Assembly: GCA_963704075.1 (NCBI GenBank)
Contig: CAVPGV010000004.1
Coordinates: 1-64,000, forward strand
Direction: 5' to 3'
DNA length: 64,000 bases
DNA from: JADKAV01 sp963704075
Lineage (GTDB): Bacteria; Actinomycetota; Actinomycetes; S36-B12; UBA10799
Shown here: piece after piece, positions 8,608 through 18,746 of the stretch
How the letters are laid out: every line of letters begins with the position of its first letter
Position numbering within the stretch: position 1 is the first letter of the stretch
The notes under the pieces: model-generated
Told to the model about the DNA's origin: nothing
The model's input: the letters and a program-made list of their open reading frames with translations, nothing else
Database searches by the model: none
Translations under genes and position numbers: made by a program

Positions 8608-10800
8608 CAATTGCCTTCCGCGGTGAGTTGTAGGACGAACGTCGATCCTTTGCCAGGACTGGAATTCAGCCTAACGTCGCCGCCCATGGCACGCGCGAGT
8701 TGCCTCGATATGTGCAGACCCAGCCCGCTTCCGCCTGTTCGCATGGTCATGGGGTCCTCTATCCGGTAGAAGCGCTCGAACACGCGTTCCTGCTCGTCTG
8801 CGGCGATCCCCGCACCGTGGTCGCGGATGGAGACTTCGACACCGTCGTCAACGGTGCCGAACGTGATCTCGATGGGGGCGTCGGCCGGGGTGTACTTCAC
8901 CGCGTTGCCGACGAGATTGCTGATGATCTGGATCACCCTGGTTCGATCGGCGTGCACCCACAGCGGTTCCGAGACGTCGATCGACAGTCGGCCGTCCACC
9001 TCCGGGAAGCCAGTCGCCGCCTCCCGCACCGCATCGACCAGGTCCATGCGCTGCATGTCGACGCTGAGTTTGGTGTCGCTGGTCGTGCGGGCGGCGACCA
9101 GCAGATCATCGACCAGCCGGGTCAGGTGATCGGCGCGCTCCTGGATCGTCTCGAGGACGCCGGCACGTTTCTCCTCGCTCATCCGGTCCCACCTGCGGCG
9201 CAACAGGTCGGCGTATCCGCGGATCGGCGTGATCGGTGTGCGCAACTCGTGCGAGATCGTCGCGATGAAGTCGGACTTGAGTCGCTCGGCGCGCCGCTCA
9301 CGTGTCATGTCGCGAATCGTCATGACCCGGGTTCCGGAGGCCACCACGTCCACCCGTGTCACCTGCAGGTCGAGTTGCTGCCCGTCGCTGCGTTCGAAGG
9401 AGACCTCCACCCCTTCCGGTTCGGCCGGCACCGACACGATCCGCTGCACGATGTCCGGCAGATCGGCGATCTGCGGGGAAACCCCGGATGCCGGCAGATC
9501 GACACCGGTGATCCGTCGTGACGCGGGGCTCCACAGAGAGCACTTCCTCCTGCTGGTCGACCACGCAGATGCCATCCGTGGCGTGATCCACGACGGCCTG
9601 CAGTTTCGCGGTCTCGGCGGTCAAGGCAGCAAGGGTCTGTCCGGCGCGGACCGAACTGCCGACGGCCGCCGTCAGCGCCACCAGCGCCGGTTCGTCGGTC
9701 TCCGGGATAGACCAGCTCCGCGCCCACGGCAGATACCGGGTCGCCCACTCCTGCTGATGGTGCGTGCCGATCGCCAGCACTCCACCGCCAGACTGGTCGT
9801 CGAGCCTGATCGCGACACCCGCGTCCCAGTGGTCGGGCAGTTCGGCGTCGAGAAGCGTGCGGACCTGCCGGGGCGCGACGGCCGGAGCCACCCACGCGGG
9901 ATCGGCGCCGAAGTGCTGGCCGGAGGCGAGCACGACGGCATACTCGTCGGCGGCATACACGCGGCGCAGAGCCTCGGCGGCGCGCGGGATGACCACCTTC
10001 GGCTCTCCAGGGGTGGCGACCGCTTGACCGAGTTCGACCAGCCAATGGCTGCGTTCACGGCCCTCGGCGTGCGCCGAACTCGCACGATAGGCGTACCACA
10101 GGGCGATGACGGGCAGCGCCGCGAACGGCGTCAGCGCCGGATTGCTCTGCTCGATGGACAAGGCCACCGTGGCGACGCCGACCGAACCGACAGCCATCCC
10201 GAGGCTCAGCGCCCATTGCTCTTCGAGCAACTCTCTGGGCGGCACACCCTCGGCGGCCAGCAGGATCAGCGTCAGCATGAACAGATTCAGGGTCGTGAAC
10301 ACGACCGCGCCGACCAACAGCGCCAGCACCGATTGCAGGCCGAACTGTTCGGAATCCCCCACGAGGATCAGATAGGTGATCATGAGCCCGGCCCCGGAGA
10401 TCGCATACGAGCCGAGGTTGAACAGCGACTTCACCGCTGGGCGGCGCAGCAGCAGGGCAACGAGTGCGAATCCGAGCAACGCTGTGCTCAAGGCCGCGAA
10501 CGGGGGCAGGATCAGAACGCCCCAGATGATGACCACCTCGACGAAGGTGAGTTCCTCCCACGCGTCGGCGTGCCGGACCGGGACGTAGACGACGTCCGAG
10601 ACTGCGGCAAGCGCCACGAACAGGGCGAGCAGCCAGGCGGGCGCGGGATCGATCACATGCGCTGGAAGCTCCACCACGGCCGGCAGCCAGGCGAGCACCG
10701 ACAGACTGAGGACTCCGGCGAGCGTGGCGAACGACACCACGAAACCCACCGAAAGCCAGGGGGGCCTGAGCGGACGCAGGCCCTCTCGGACCTGCGTCAT
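8607..10800 (-). CDS. Membrane sensor histidine kinase with PAS domain (one frameshift)
   Basis: About 730 residues read across one extra base near 9530. The N-terminal 250 residues hold seven to eight hydrophobic segments like an integral-membrane sensor module. A GAF-like region follows, then a PAS domain (DGICVVDQQEEV), then the kinase core: H box ISHELRTPITPIRG, N box NLVGNAVKYTP, G1 IRDHGAGI, F box RFYR and G2 GGSGLGLHI. Start ATG 10800 has an AAGGAG site at a proper distance. The stop overlaps the response regulator. The gene lies 28 bases after the GRRW-repeat reading frame, suggesting co-transcription with the S8 protease. The ligand is unknown. Confidence 0.88.
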
Positions 10801-10828
10801 GGCGGCTCCTTAGGGGGCGCCTAGGACG

Positions 10829-11524
10829 TTACCAACCCAGGGTGGCCCAACGCCTGCCGCTCCACTGCTCGGTGGCCCAGCGACGACCCTCGAAGGTGAA
10901 GTCCGCCCACCGGCGACCGGTCCATTCACCGGCGGCCCAGCGCCGTCCATCCCAGCTGAAGTCGGCCCAGCGGCGGCCGTCCCAGGCGTCGGCTGCCCAG
11001 CGGCGACCAGTCCAGTCCAGTCCGGCCCAGCGGCGGCCTGCCCAGCGGCGGCCCTCCCACTGCTCATCGATCCAGAGGTCCTGCAGGTCCGGATCGACCG
11101 CGGCCTCCCGCAGTGTCCAGGCGAAGGCCAGCCAGTCGACGCCGGCCCACCGACGACCGGCCCAGCGGCGGCCGTCCCAGACCTCGGACAGCCAGGCCTC
11201 GTCGGCCCACCGCCGTCCGACCCAGGCGTCGCTGGCCCAGCGACGGCCCTGCCAGTCATCGGTCGCCCACCGACGACCCGCCCAGCGGCGTCCGTCGAAG
11301 GTGTCCTCGTCTGCTTGCAGGGCCCGCATCAGTACGGCCACGGACCAGGCGTTGGCAGCCCACTTGCGGGTCTGGGGGGTCATCTTCGACCAGGCTGCAG
11401 CCACCGCCCGCAGGTCGCCGGCTTCCCATGCCTGCCCGAACTCGGCCCACAGCCCCTCGTCAGCCTCATCCGGACCGAACTTCGACGGGCTCGTGTCCTC
11501 CTGATCAAGCGGCGGGTACCGCAC
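10829..11524 (-). CDS. GRRW-repeat Trp-rich region, probable C-terminus of the S8 protease
   Basis: A 231-residue frame with 14 copies of the motif GRRW, mostly as GRRWA spaced 7-12 residues apart (W..GRRWA..W), after a roughly 80-residue non-repetitive part rich in Asp/Glu/Trp. Its GTG start at 11524 lies inside the last codons of the S8 protease. Deleting one base at the junction fuses the two frames into ...STPLVRYPPLDQED.... The combined span 10829-12754 is divisible by three if three extra bases are assumed, in line with the bias seen elsewhere. Trp-rich C-terminal repeats on actinobacterial S8 peptidases are known to me, but their function is not. A separate overlapping gene remains possible. 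Confidence 0.75.
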   Translation of the reverse strand: MRYPPLDQEDTSPSKFGPDEADEGLWAEFGQAWEAGDLRAVAAAWSKMTPQTRKWAANAWSVAVLMRALQADEDTFDGRRWAGRRWATDDWQGRRWASDAWVGRRWADEAWLSEVWDGRRWAGRRWAGVDWLAFAWTLREAAVDPDLQDLWIDEQWEGRRWAGRRWAGLDWTGRRWAADAWDGRRWADFSWDGRRWAAGEWTGRRWADFTFEGRRWATEQWSGRRWATLGW

Positions 11525-12754
11525 TCAGGGGCGTGGAGAGTGCCGCGGCCAAGTCCAGAGCGCCGCTGCCGGCACCGGTCTTCGTGCGTAGCTCCTTGGT
11601 GCGGTTCGCGGTCCCGATCACGAGTCGTTTCGCCTGGTCCGGGGTCAGTTCGGGATGCTGCGACAGCAGTGTGGCCAGCGATCCGGCCGTGACGGCCGCG
11701 GACATCGATGTGCCGGTTCCCTTGAGGAAGGCATCTCCCACGCGAGAATCCGGGTTCTCCAGGTAGGCGGTGCTGTTCGGGGAGGCCGTCGAGATCAGCG
11801 AGACGCCGGGAGCGACCACGTCGGGGCGCTTCTGCCCGAAAGCCTTTCCGTACGCGGAGAAGTCGGGGACGGTGTCGTCGTCGAGGACTGCCGTGTCGGC
11901 CTCGTCCTGGGCCCCCACCACCAGCAGCGACGGGTCGGTCGCCGGTGAGTTGAGTTCGTTGGCCCCATCATTTCCAGAGGCGACGACCACGGTGACACCA
12001 CGCGCCCACAACCGGTCGAGAGCCCTGGTCAGCGGGTCCATCCACGGCGGCAGCGGGCTGTCGGTGCTCAACGCCAGCATGGCCACCTTCGAGTGAGGGG
12101 TCGATAGCTCGCTTGTCGGCCACCTTCTGCAGGCCCGCGAGCACGGTGGAGAGGTTGGTGCTGCCGTCCTGTTCCGCTACCTGAACGTCGAATACTTCGG
12201 CGGACGTTGCCACGCCACCGAACTCCGCATCGTTACCGGCCACCAGACCGGCCATGAACGTCCCGTGGCCCATGCCGTCACCGGTGGGCCCAGCACTGAC
12301 GTTCACCCGATCGGACACGTCGATGTCCGCGGACGCATCGACCCCGGTGTCCACTACCGCGACCGTCACGCCGGATCCGCCGTCGCCCGGTGCGCCGATG
12401 GTCTCGCGGAAGGTGTTCTTGTCGTCACTGCCGGCCACAGAGGTCGGGACGGCGTTGAAGCGCATGGCGAGGTCCGGGACGATGAATGAGCCGTGGGGAG
12501 CGGTGACCGCCTCGGGGAGGTCCACCACCAGGGCTTGGGCGATCTCCAGGGTCTGGACAACACGACCACCGGCCGCGTCGACGGCACGGGCGACATCGAG
12601 GGTGTCACCGGAGGTGCCGAGCAGCACTCTGTGCATGGGTGGCGCCGCCGATCCGGACGCGAGCGCCGAACCCCACCGGCACGGTCATGGCTGCAGCGAT
12701 CGCCAACGCGACGAGTCCTCGCGGGATCATGTTTCGGGCGTACGCCTCGGACAT
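11505..12754 (-). CDS. Secreted subtilisin-like S8 serine protease (two frameshifts)
   Basis: Peptidase S8 with all catalytic elements: Asp in VAVVDTGVDAS, His in GMGHGTFMAGLVAG, oxyanion Asn in VVVASGNDGAN and Ser in GTGTSMSAAV. The N-terminus MSEAYARNMIPRGLVALAIA is a signal peptide, followed by an inhibitor-like propeptide. Start ATG 12754 has a near-perfect AAGGAGGTGG site. Frames change near 12640 and near 12090. The span leaves remainder 2, as two single-base insertions would give. The catalytic domain ends at ...ALDLAAALSTPL, where a third insertion probably separates it from the GRRW-repeat frame that follows. Substrate is unknown. Confidence 0.88.
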
Positions 12755-12986
12755 GGTCCACCTCCTTTGGCTTCCCCGTATGAATCGCCCCTCAGCCACC
12801 CCTTCCTGTTCATCCGTTCGGGTGAATGATTGCTACTCCCGGATCCAGGGTCACTCTAATGGATCAACAGATCCGGATGACGGGCGCCGATGTCACCCTT
12901 TCGTGCATTTTTCCGCAGACGTCAGTCAGGCGCCATTAGTCCGAACGGGTGACACCCCACCGGGCCTTAGCGCCGAAAAAGGCGGA

Positions 12987-13475
12987 TCAGCCCACCCGGG
13001 TGAGCCAGCGCACTCCGGAGTCACAGGCCATCCGGAACGGTTCCAGTTCATCGTCCCAGGGCGCTCCGAGCAGCGTTTCGATACCTGCTCTGAGGTCACC
13101 GCCAGCCATCAGTCCCCGCAATCGTTCCTCGTTCACGAGGATGTCCCCGTTGGGTCCGGTCGCCGCACGGAACATGCCCAACGCCGGCGTGAAGCAGAAC
13201 CGCTCCCCCATCGATGACCCGGACTCCTCAGTCACCTCGAAGCGCAGGTTGGGAAAACCGCGCAGCGAACTGGCGATCTGGGCGCCGGCACCCGCGGCGC
13301 CGAACCACTGGATCTCACAGCGGAACATCCCGGTGAGGATCGGCTGAGCAGACCAATCGAAGGGGTGGGTCCGCTCGACAGCGCGTTGCACAGCCCACTC
13401 GACATGCGGCATCAAGGCCTTCGGGCACGAGTGGACGAACACCACTCCCCGGGCCATCGCCTCGGCACTACGCAT
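12987..13475 (-). CDS. DUF3145 family protein
   Basis: A 162-residue actinobacteria-specific protein of the DUF3145 family. Recognisable blocks are ARGVVFVHSCP near the N-terminus, LRFEVTEE in the middle, TGPNGDILV, and near the C-terminus GAPWDDELEPFRMACDS then VRWL. No catalytic motif or membrane segment is seen and the role is unknown. Start ATG 13475 is chosen for its AGGAGGG site; an in-frame ATG at 13457 is possible. It is divergent from the next gene, leaving only 56 bases between the two starts. Confidence 0.9.
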   Translation of the reverse strand: MRSAEAMARGVVFVHSCPKALMPHVEWAVQRAVERTHPFDWSAQPILTGMFRCEIQWFGAAGAGAQIASSLRGFPNLRFEVTEESGSSMGERFCFTPALGMFRAATGPNGDILVNEERLRGLMAGGDLRAGIETLLGAPWDDELEPFRMACDSGVRWLTRVG

Positions 13476-13531
13476 AAGGCCCTCCTGTGTCTCGCTTCGC
13501 CTTCCCCAGCGTCGAGACTTCACGAGGAGCC

Positions 13532-14104
13532 ATGCATCAGAGTACCCGCCGGAGACTCGAATCGCCAAACAACGCCGCGCCGATCGCGTCACTCACCGGA
13601 TCGGACCAGTGGACTCAGACGGAGGTCGAGGAATCCGATAACCCCTGCGAGGAGGTGGTGTCGGTGTACTCGCAGATCCAGGCCCCTCTACCCGCGCCGT
13701 TCTCGGCCAGCGATGTCGACACCGACATCACCGAGATCATCCGGCCGGCCGCGATCGTGCCGGAGGAAGCAGCCCGTTCGATCCTGGTCGAACTGGCCCT
13801 GCGCGACACCAACAACGGCGGGCTCTGGTCAGCCGACCCGGCACGCTGGGCGCGCTACGACATGCCGTGGAGATCACCCGACGATCCGGGTGGAGCCCGA
13901 CTGATCGGTACGATCCAGATCGCCTACGGCACACCCACCCGGTACGAGATCACCATCTACTGCGCGACGATCACCGCTCATGCCTCGCGCCTGGGATGGA
14001 CGGTGGTGACGTTGTGCGACGCCGCCCTGTCGCTGGGGAACATGACCCTGGCCTCCTGTCCGCGCGCACAGATGCACCAACCGCCCAAACCCTTCGCATT
14101 CTGA
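13532..14104 (+). CDS. Conserved hypothetical protein
   Basis: A 190-residue protein I do not recognise by family. After about 40 variable residues it has a well-ordered C-terminal 150, with IIRPAAIVPEEAARSILVEL, RYDMPWRSPDD and GTIQIAYGTPTRYEITIYCA, ending PPKPFAF. Composition is balanced, no signal peptide or transmembrane segment is evident, and codon use matches the neighbours, so it looks like a real cytoplasmic protein. Start ATG 13532 follows ACGAGGAGC; an upstream in-frame ATG at 13487 lacks a ribosome binding site. It is divergently transcribed from DUF3145, which may suggest shared control. Confidence 0.7.
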   Translation: MHQSTRRRLESPNNAAPIASLTGSDQWTQTEVEESDNPCEEVVSVYSQIQAPLPAPFSASDVDTDITEIIRPAAIVPEEAARSILVELALRDTNNGGLWSADPARWARYDMPWRSPDDPGGARLIGTIQIAYGTPTRYEITIYCATITAHASRLGWTVVTLCDAALSLGNMTLASCPRAQMHQPPKPFAF

Positions 14105-14112
14105 GTCGCACC

Positions 14113-14871
14113 TCAGCCAGGAGCCGCCCACCCGCGATACTCGGCGACCTCCCGCGGCGCACTTCGCGCCGAGTCGAGGACGGCTTGCGCCTGGGATGCG
14201 CTCAGGTCGGACACGGGCACCACGGTGGTTCGGATCGAGAAGACGATGAGGTCGTGGACGGGGACCAGACATTGGCGCTCGACGCGCAGATACGAGTCCA
14301 TTCCCGGGCGGTGTTCGCGGCGTCCCTGTGCGGCGATCGGCTGGAACAACGCCGGGTCGTCGAGCAGAGTCGCGTTGACCCGCCATCGCGGTCCGTGGGC
14401 GGCTATCGAGTCGAACGCCTTGACGGTGGGTGCGGCCAACTGGTTGCGATAGTCGGGCACGGGATCGTGGATCGTCACCACGTCGCGTCCCATCTTGTCC
14501 GCAAGCCGCCAGCGGGACGGGAAGCACACCACCGCGGCGATCAACTGCCATTGCCCGTCGCGCAGCCCCATCACACACACGTCGTCGCGGACCAGTTGGG
14601 CAGCCTCCACGAGAGGGTGATCGACACCTGGCAGTTCGGTACCCACCCAGCGCGCGACGTTGTCGGCCACCGTCCGACACGCATCGTCGCTGCCGGGCAA
14701 TGCGGCGAAGACGTCCCCACGCTGCGTGGTGAGGAGTTCTCGCCGCAATGCCAGCTGCGGATCCGTCGGGTCGGGGTCCAGCCAGGTCCGCATGTCGAGC
14801 TTGCGCAGCCCCATCGACGGCTTGTGTGGCTTGCCCGAGAACACCTCTGGCGGGATGTCCTCCGGCGTCAC
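14113..14871 (-). CDS. DUF3445 / heme-dependent oxidative N-demethylase-like protein
   Basis: A 252-residue protein of the DUF3445 family, whose studied members are heme-dependent oxidative N-demethylase subunits acting on small methylated amines. Family features seen are MGLRKLDMRTWLDPD at the N-terminus, VMGLRDGQWQLIAAVVCFPSRW, RVERQCLVP and the FSIRTTVVPVSDL strand. Start GTG 14871 overlaps the penicillin-acylase stop as GTGA, which argues for co-expression. No partner ferredoxin/reductase subunit is adjacent, so electron supply is unknown and the catalytic assignment is by family only. Confidence 0.82.
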   Translation of the reverse strand: MTPEDIPPEVFSGKPHKPSMGLRKLDMRTWLDPDPTDPQLALRRELLTTQRGDVFAALPGSDDACRTVADNVARWVGTELPGVDHPLVEAAQLVRDDVCVMGLRDGQWQLIAAVVCFPSRWRLADKMGRDVVTIHDPVPDYRNQLAAPTVKAFDSIAAHGPRWRVNATLLDDPALFQPIAAQGRREHRPGMDSYLRVERQCLVPVHDLIVFSIRTTVVPVSDLSASQAQAVLDSARSAPREVAEYRGWAAPG

Positions 14872-17436
14872 GAGCTCGGCTGCAGGGTCAGCGTGTCCCG
14901 CGCGCTTTCCTCGACCGCCTGCCGACTGAAGGGCCAGGGGTACTGCTCGCCGGTCACCCAGGCCTCGGTCTGGTCACGGTAGGTGGCGTCGAAGGCGTGC
15001 CCACTGGCACCGGTGAGGTTGACCCAGGTGGAGTTGTCGAGGTTGGCCAGGTCGACGACCTGTCGCATGCTGGGGACCCAGTTGACCTCGTACCCCTCCT
15101 GCGGCTCCCACCCGGTGGCTTGCACGATGCTGCCGCCACCGCCCACCTGGTAGGGCCCCCGGTTGAACAACCACTCGATGGGCGCGATCCCACTCTCACC
15201 CAACGACGGGTTGGTCAGTTCCAGCGTGTGCAGGTCGCCCCACTGCCATGACTGCGGATCCCCGCCGAGGCGCTCGTCGAGTTCCTGAGCGGCGGCGTTG
15301 AGGCTGGCGGTCACCGTCTGATCGCGGTTTTCGCGTTCGGGGGTGTCGACGTCGTCCCACCACGGGTTGTTCGGCTCGTCCCAGAGCCTGTACATGACCT
15401 CCCAGTAACGGTCGCCGCCGTTCGCGTACGTCTCGGAGGTGTCCAGAACGTCGTTGAACACCCGCTGCACGAGCTGGCGCCACACAGCGTTGAAGTAGGC
15501 GCCGGGCGCAGAGTCACGCTGCTGCTGGAAGTCCCATCCGTTGAGCAGATCCAGCGCCGGCTCGGTGGCGTCCTCGACATCGAATTCCTGAAGTCGCGGA
15601 GCCAGGAACGCCGCGAGTTCGTTGCGGGCGTCCATCTGGATGTCGGCCATCTCCTGCGCTGTCATCAGATCCTCATCGGAGGTCTCCTGCTCCACCAGAT
15701 CGAAGATGCGCTGCGAGCGCGCCCCGTACGACCAGTCGTCGGTGATGAAGTACGGGTAGTCGGGGCCGATCGCCGCCTGATTGGCCGTGACGATATAGCC
15801 CTCGTCCGGGTCAGTGATCACCGGCAACTCCTCGAAGGGGATCTGCCCGGTCCACCCGTACTCCGAGGTCCACCCCGGAACCGGCCATTTCCCGTCGTAG
15901 TTCTTGCGGATGGGAATGACCCCGGGTGCCTGATAGCCGATCGTGCCGTTGGTGTCCGCGTAGAGGAGGTTCTGTGCGGGCACGGAAGCGAATTCCGCGG
16001 CCTTGCGGAAGTCCTCCCAGTTCTTGGCGGTGTTCATCATGTCGAAGGCATCGAACGTGGGCCGCGGGGTAAGCGCCGTCCATTTCAGGGCAACGGCGTA
16101 TCCGGATCCCTTCGGCGGGACCTGGGCGTCGTCAGGCGCCTGCCCCGGCGCAGGCACGGGTGCGCTCTGCCCCGGCAGCCGTCGTCGACTCCAGCACGTC
16201 GGACATGATCGGTCCGTTCGGGGTGGATCGCACGGTGATGGTGACATCCTCCCCGCCGGCCACCTTGATGACCTCCTGGCGGGTCGTCAAAGGCTCCTTC
16301 TTGCCGTCGATCTCGTAGCTGTCTCCGGTCACCTTCTCCAGAACCAGGTCCGTGACGTCCGGGCCCAGATTGGTGAAGCCCCACGCGATGTCGGCGTTGT
16401 GACCGATGAAGACCCCCGGCAACCCGGACATCGTCCAGCCGGCGACGTCGTAGGAGCAGTCGGCGGTGATCGACCTGCAGTGCAGGCCCGCTTGGTACCA
16501 CAAGGACGGCATCGCTGGCGCGAGGTGCGGATCGTTGGCGAGCAGGGGCTTGCCCGTTACCGTCTTCGACCCGGACACCGCCCAACTGTTGGAGCCGATT
16601 CCCTCACCCACAGGACCCAGGACCGTCTTGAGTTGGTCGAATGCCGCCCGGGTCGCTCGCAGAGCCGGCGTCGCCGGAAGATAGGCCGCAGCCTGATCAA
16701 CGGCAGGGTTGGCGTTCTGATCGAACCTGCCGTCGACCACCGCCCCCTGATCGACGATCGGGCGATGACGGTCGTAGGGGTACGGCGGATACAGTTCCTC
16801 GGTGCGCTTGACTCCCACCTCGGTGGACGCGACGGCACGCTGGATCTCGTCGTCCATATTCCCCCGAAGGTCCCACGCCAGCGCCTTCAGCCAGGCCACC
16901 GAATCGACCGGAGTCCACGGCTCGATCTCATAATTGCGGTTGATGAGGTTCAACACCGAGTACTCGAGGCTCAACTCGGCCTTGGACCGCTCAGCGATGT
17001 ATGCGTTGACGCCCTTGGCATACGCCTCCAGGATCTGCTTGGACTTGTCCGACAGCATCGGATACTCCTGCTCGGCCACACGGCGCCAGCCCATCGTCCG
17101 GATCACCTTGTCCGTCTCCAGTTGGCTGTCACCGAACATCTCCGACAGGCGACCTGACGTGATGTGACGTCGGAAGTCCATCTCCCAGAACCGGTCCTGG
17201 GCGTGGACGTACCCCTGGGTGTAGAACAGGTCGTCGATGTTGTCGGCGTAGATCTGCGGGATTCCGCGGTCATCCCGGATGACTTCGACCGAGGATGTCA
17301 ATCCTGCTGCCTGTACTTCACCGTTCAGTTGTGGAAAAGGTCGGTGTACCGTCCAGGCTCCGAACGACACGAGGACGACTGCCAGAACCAAAATGACGAT
17401 TCCGAAGATCCCGAGGATCTTGCCGAGCTTGCGCAT
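14868..17436 (-). CDS. Penicillin acylase family Ntn-hydrolase (one frameshift)
   Basis: About 855 residues read across one extra base near 16170. An N-terminal membrane anchor or signal (IFGIVILVLAVVLVSFGAW) is followed by the alpha-chain region, a spacer, and the nucleophile Ser of the beta chain in GIGSNSWAVSGSKTVTGKP, where autocatalytic cleavage before Ser would expose the N-terminal nucleophile. NDPHLAPAMPSLWY and IGHNADIAWGFTN are family hallmarks. These enzymes hydrolyse amides such as beta-lactam side chains or acyl-homoserine lactones at the cell exterior; the real substrate cannot be told here. Start ATG 17436. The stop overlaps the DUF3445 gene. Confidence 0.9.
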
Positions 17437-17693
17437 GCCCGCAGGTTATCGCTACCAGGCGGGCGGATTCTGGGGTTCTCGACACATGGCCCAGCGGTCC
17501 GTGACCCCCGTTGCCAAGCGGGCTCCGCGGGTGTGGGTGGACGCTGGGACCGGGTTCTGGCATCTCCGCCCGGACTATCCGTTTCCGCCGACCGGGGCTC
17601 TGAGATCTGGGATCGCTGCGCACGCAGCGTGGCAGTCGCGCCTATGGATGGGGGTACGCCGAACCCGGGCGTGCGGTCCCCGAATCGCGGACC

Positions 17694-18632
17694 TCAGCCG
17701 TTGGCGTACGCGTGCAGGTACCCCGTGTGCCGCAAGGCGCCGTACGGCAGCAGCTTCCCTCGCGCATCGGTCTTGAGAGTGTATGACCCCGTTCGACTCG
17801 CGTTCTGCTCGACGAACGTCACGCGTCCAGGCGCAACCGCCGAGACCACCGCGACGTGGCCGTAGCCACTACTGCCGCCAGACCACACGATGATGTCCCC
17901 CGGCACAGGCACGTACCCGTCACCCGCTCGATGCTTCTCGAAGGCAGAGGCCGGCGCCTTGTCCAGGATCTGGTGGGCATTGCCCCAGATGTTGGTGGTG
18001 ACCCATCCCTGGGTCCGCACGAACCTGTTCACCAGTTCGACGCACTGGTACTTCGTGCCGTACGTACTGCGAACAGCGCAGCCCGACGCGCACCCGTTGC
18101 CCCCGTTGCTCCGAACGTCGACACCTCGACCGTTGAACCAGTCGGTCCCCTTGATCAAAGTCGTTCCGAAACTCGCCCAGCCGTATGCCGCGGAAAGTGA
18201 CGAGACCGACGCGGACGCCGACGCCGGGCGGTCGATGACTGGAAGGGATGCCGGAGAGGAGGCGGTGCTGGTGACGCTGAAGGTCGCCCACCTGGATTTC
18301 CACCGCTTCACGTCGTTGCGGCATTTGACGCGCAACCGCCATTCACCACTCGAACTTCCAGCCTGCTGGGTCCATGGGAACTGCATGAACCCGGACGTCG
18401 CCTTGGCGCGCCGGCCCTTCCACTTCTGGGAAGCCGAGTCCCGGACCACAAGCCGACAGCGGGTGCCCCGCGGAACGAATGCCCCGACCGAGGCCTCGGA
18501 GGCCGCTGGCACCGTTGCCGGAATGTCGACGAGTTCGAGTCTCACGGGGTCGAGGTCCAAGGCCGCCGTAGGGGTTGCCAGGAGCGCCGTGAGTGTCGCA
18601 GCGGACACCACCGACACGGCGATGCGTTTCAA
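17694..18632 (-). CDS. Secreted CHAP-domain cell-wall hydrolase
   Basis: A 312-residue exported protein: signal peptide MKRIAVSVVSAATLTALLAT..., a middle beta-rich domain of about 100 residues, and a C-terminal CHAP (NlpC/P60-like) domain. The catalytic triad is visible as Cys in KYQCVELVNRF, His in GYGHVAVVSAV and Asn in EQNASRTG. Such enzymes cut peptidoglycan as amidases or endopeptidases. The start codon is TTG at 18632, supported by GCGGAG six bases upstream and by the signal peptide beginning exactly there. A promoter-like pair lies 45-72 bases upstream. Confidence 0.88.
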   Translation of the reverse strand: MKRIAVSVVSAATLTALLATPTAALDLDPVRLELVDIPATVPAASEASVGAFVPRGTRCRLVVRDSASQKWKGRRAKATSGFMQFPWTQQAGSSSGEWRLRVKCRNDVKRWKSRWATFSVTSTASSPASLPVIDRPASASASVSSLSAAYGWASFGTTLIKGTDWFNGRGVDVRSNGGNGCASGCAVRSTYGTKYQCVELVNRFVRTQGWVTTNIWGNAHQILDKAPASAFEKHRAGDGYVPVPGDIIVWSGGSSGYGHVAVVSAVAPGRVTFVEQNASRTGSYTLKTDARGKLLPYGALRHTGYLHAYANG

Positions 18633-18676
18633 GTGGTGCTCCGCTTCTACTCGACCCGTCCAAGTGCTCCGGCGAA

Positions 18677-18704
18677 GTTATCGGCGTGTAAATCCGGGAG
18701 TCAA
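18677..18704 (-). promoter_or_regulatory. Sigma-70-type promoter for the CHAP gene
   Basis: On the minus strand TTGACT (18704-18699) and GATAAC (18682-18677) are separated by 16 bases, 44 bases before the TTG start. Good -35, fair -10. Confidence 0.5.
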
Positions 18705-18713
18705 GCGGCATAA

Positions 18714-18746
18714 CGGACATTTCACCCCGCTGGAGCAGCATGTCCG
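18714..18746. promoter_or_regulatory. Inverted repeat upstream of the CHAP promoter
   Basis: CGGACAT (18714-18720) and ATGTCCG (18740-18746) form a perfect 7-base inverted repeat with a 19-base spacer, ten bases upstream of the -35 element. This position suits an activator or repressor site; the regulator is unknown. Confidence 0.35.

Noticed and set aside
9229..10824. A 531-codon rightward frame opposite the first histidine kinase
   Set aside because: The kinase motifs lie on the other strand; the product here is low-complexity Arg/Gly/Gln sequence.
10829..11290. Repeat array of non-coding type
   Set aside because: The periodic CGGCG-rich words are simply the codons of the GRRW protein repeat.
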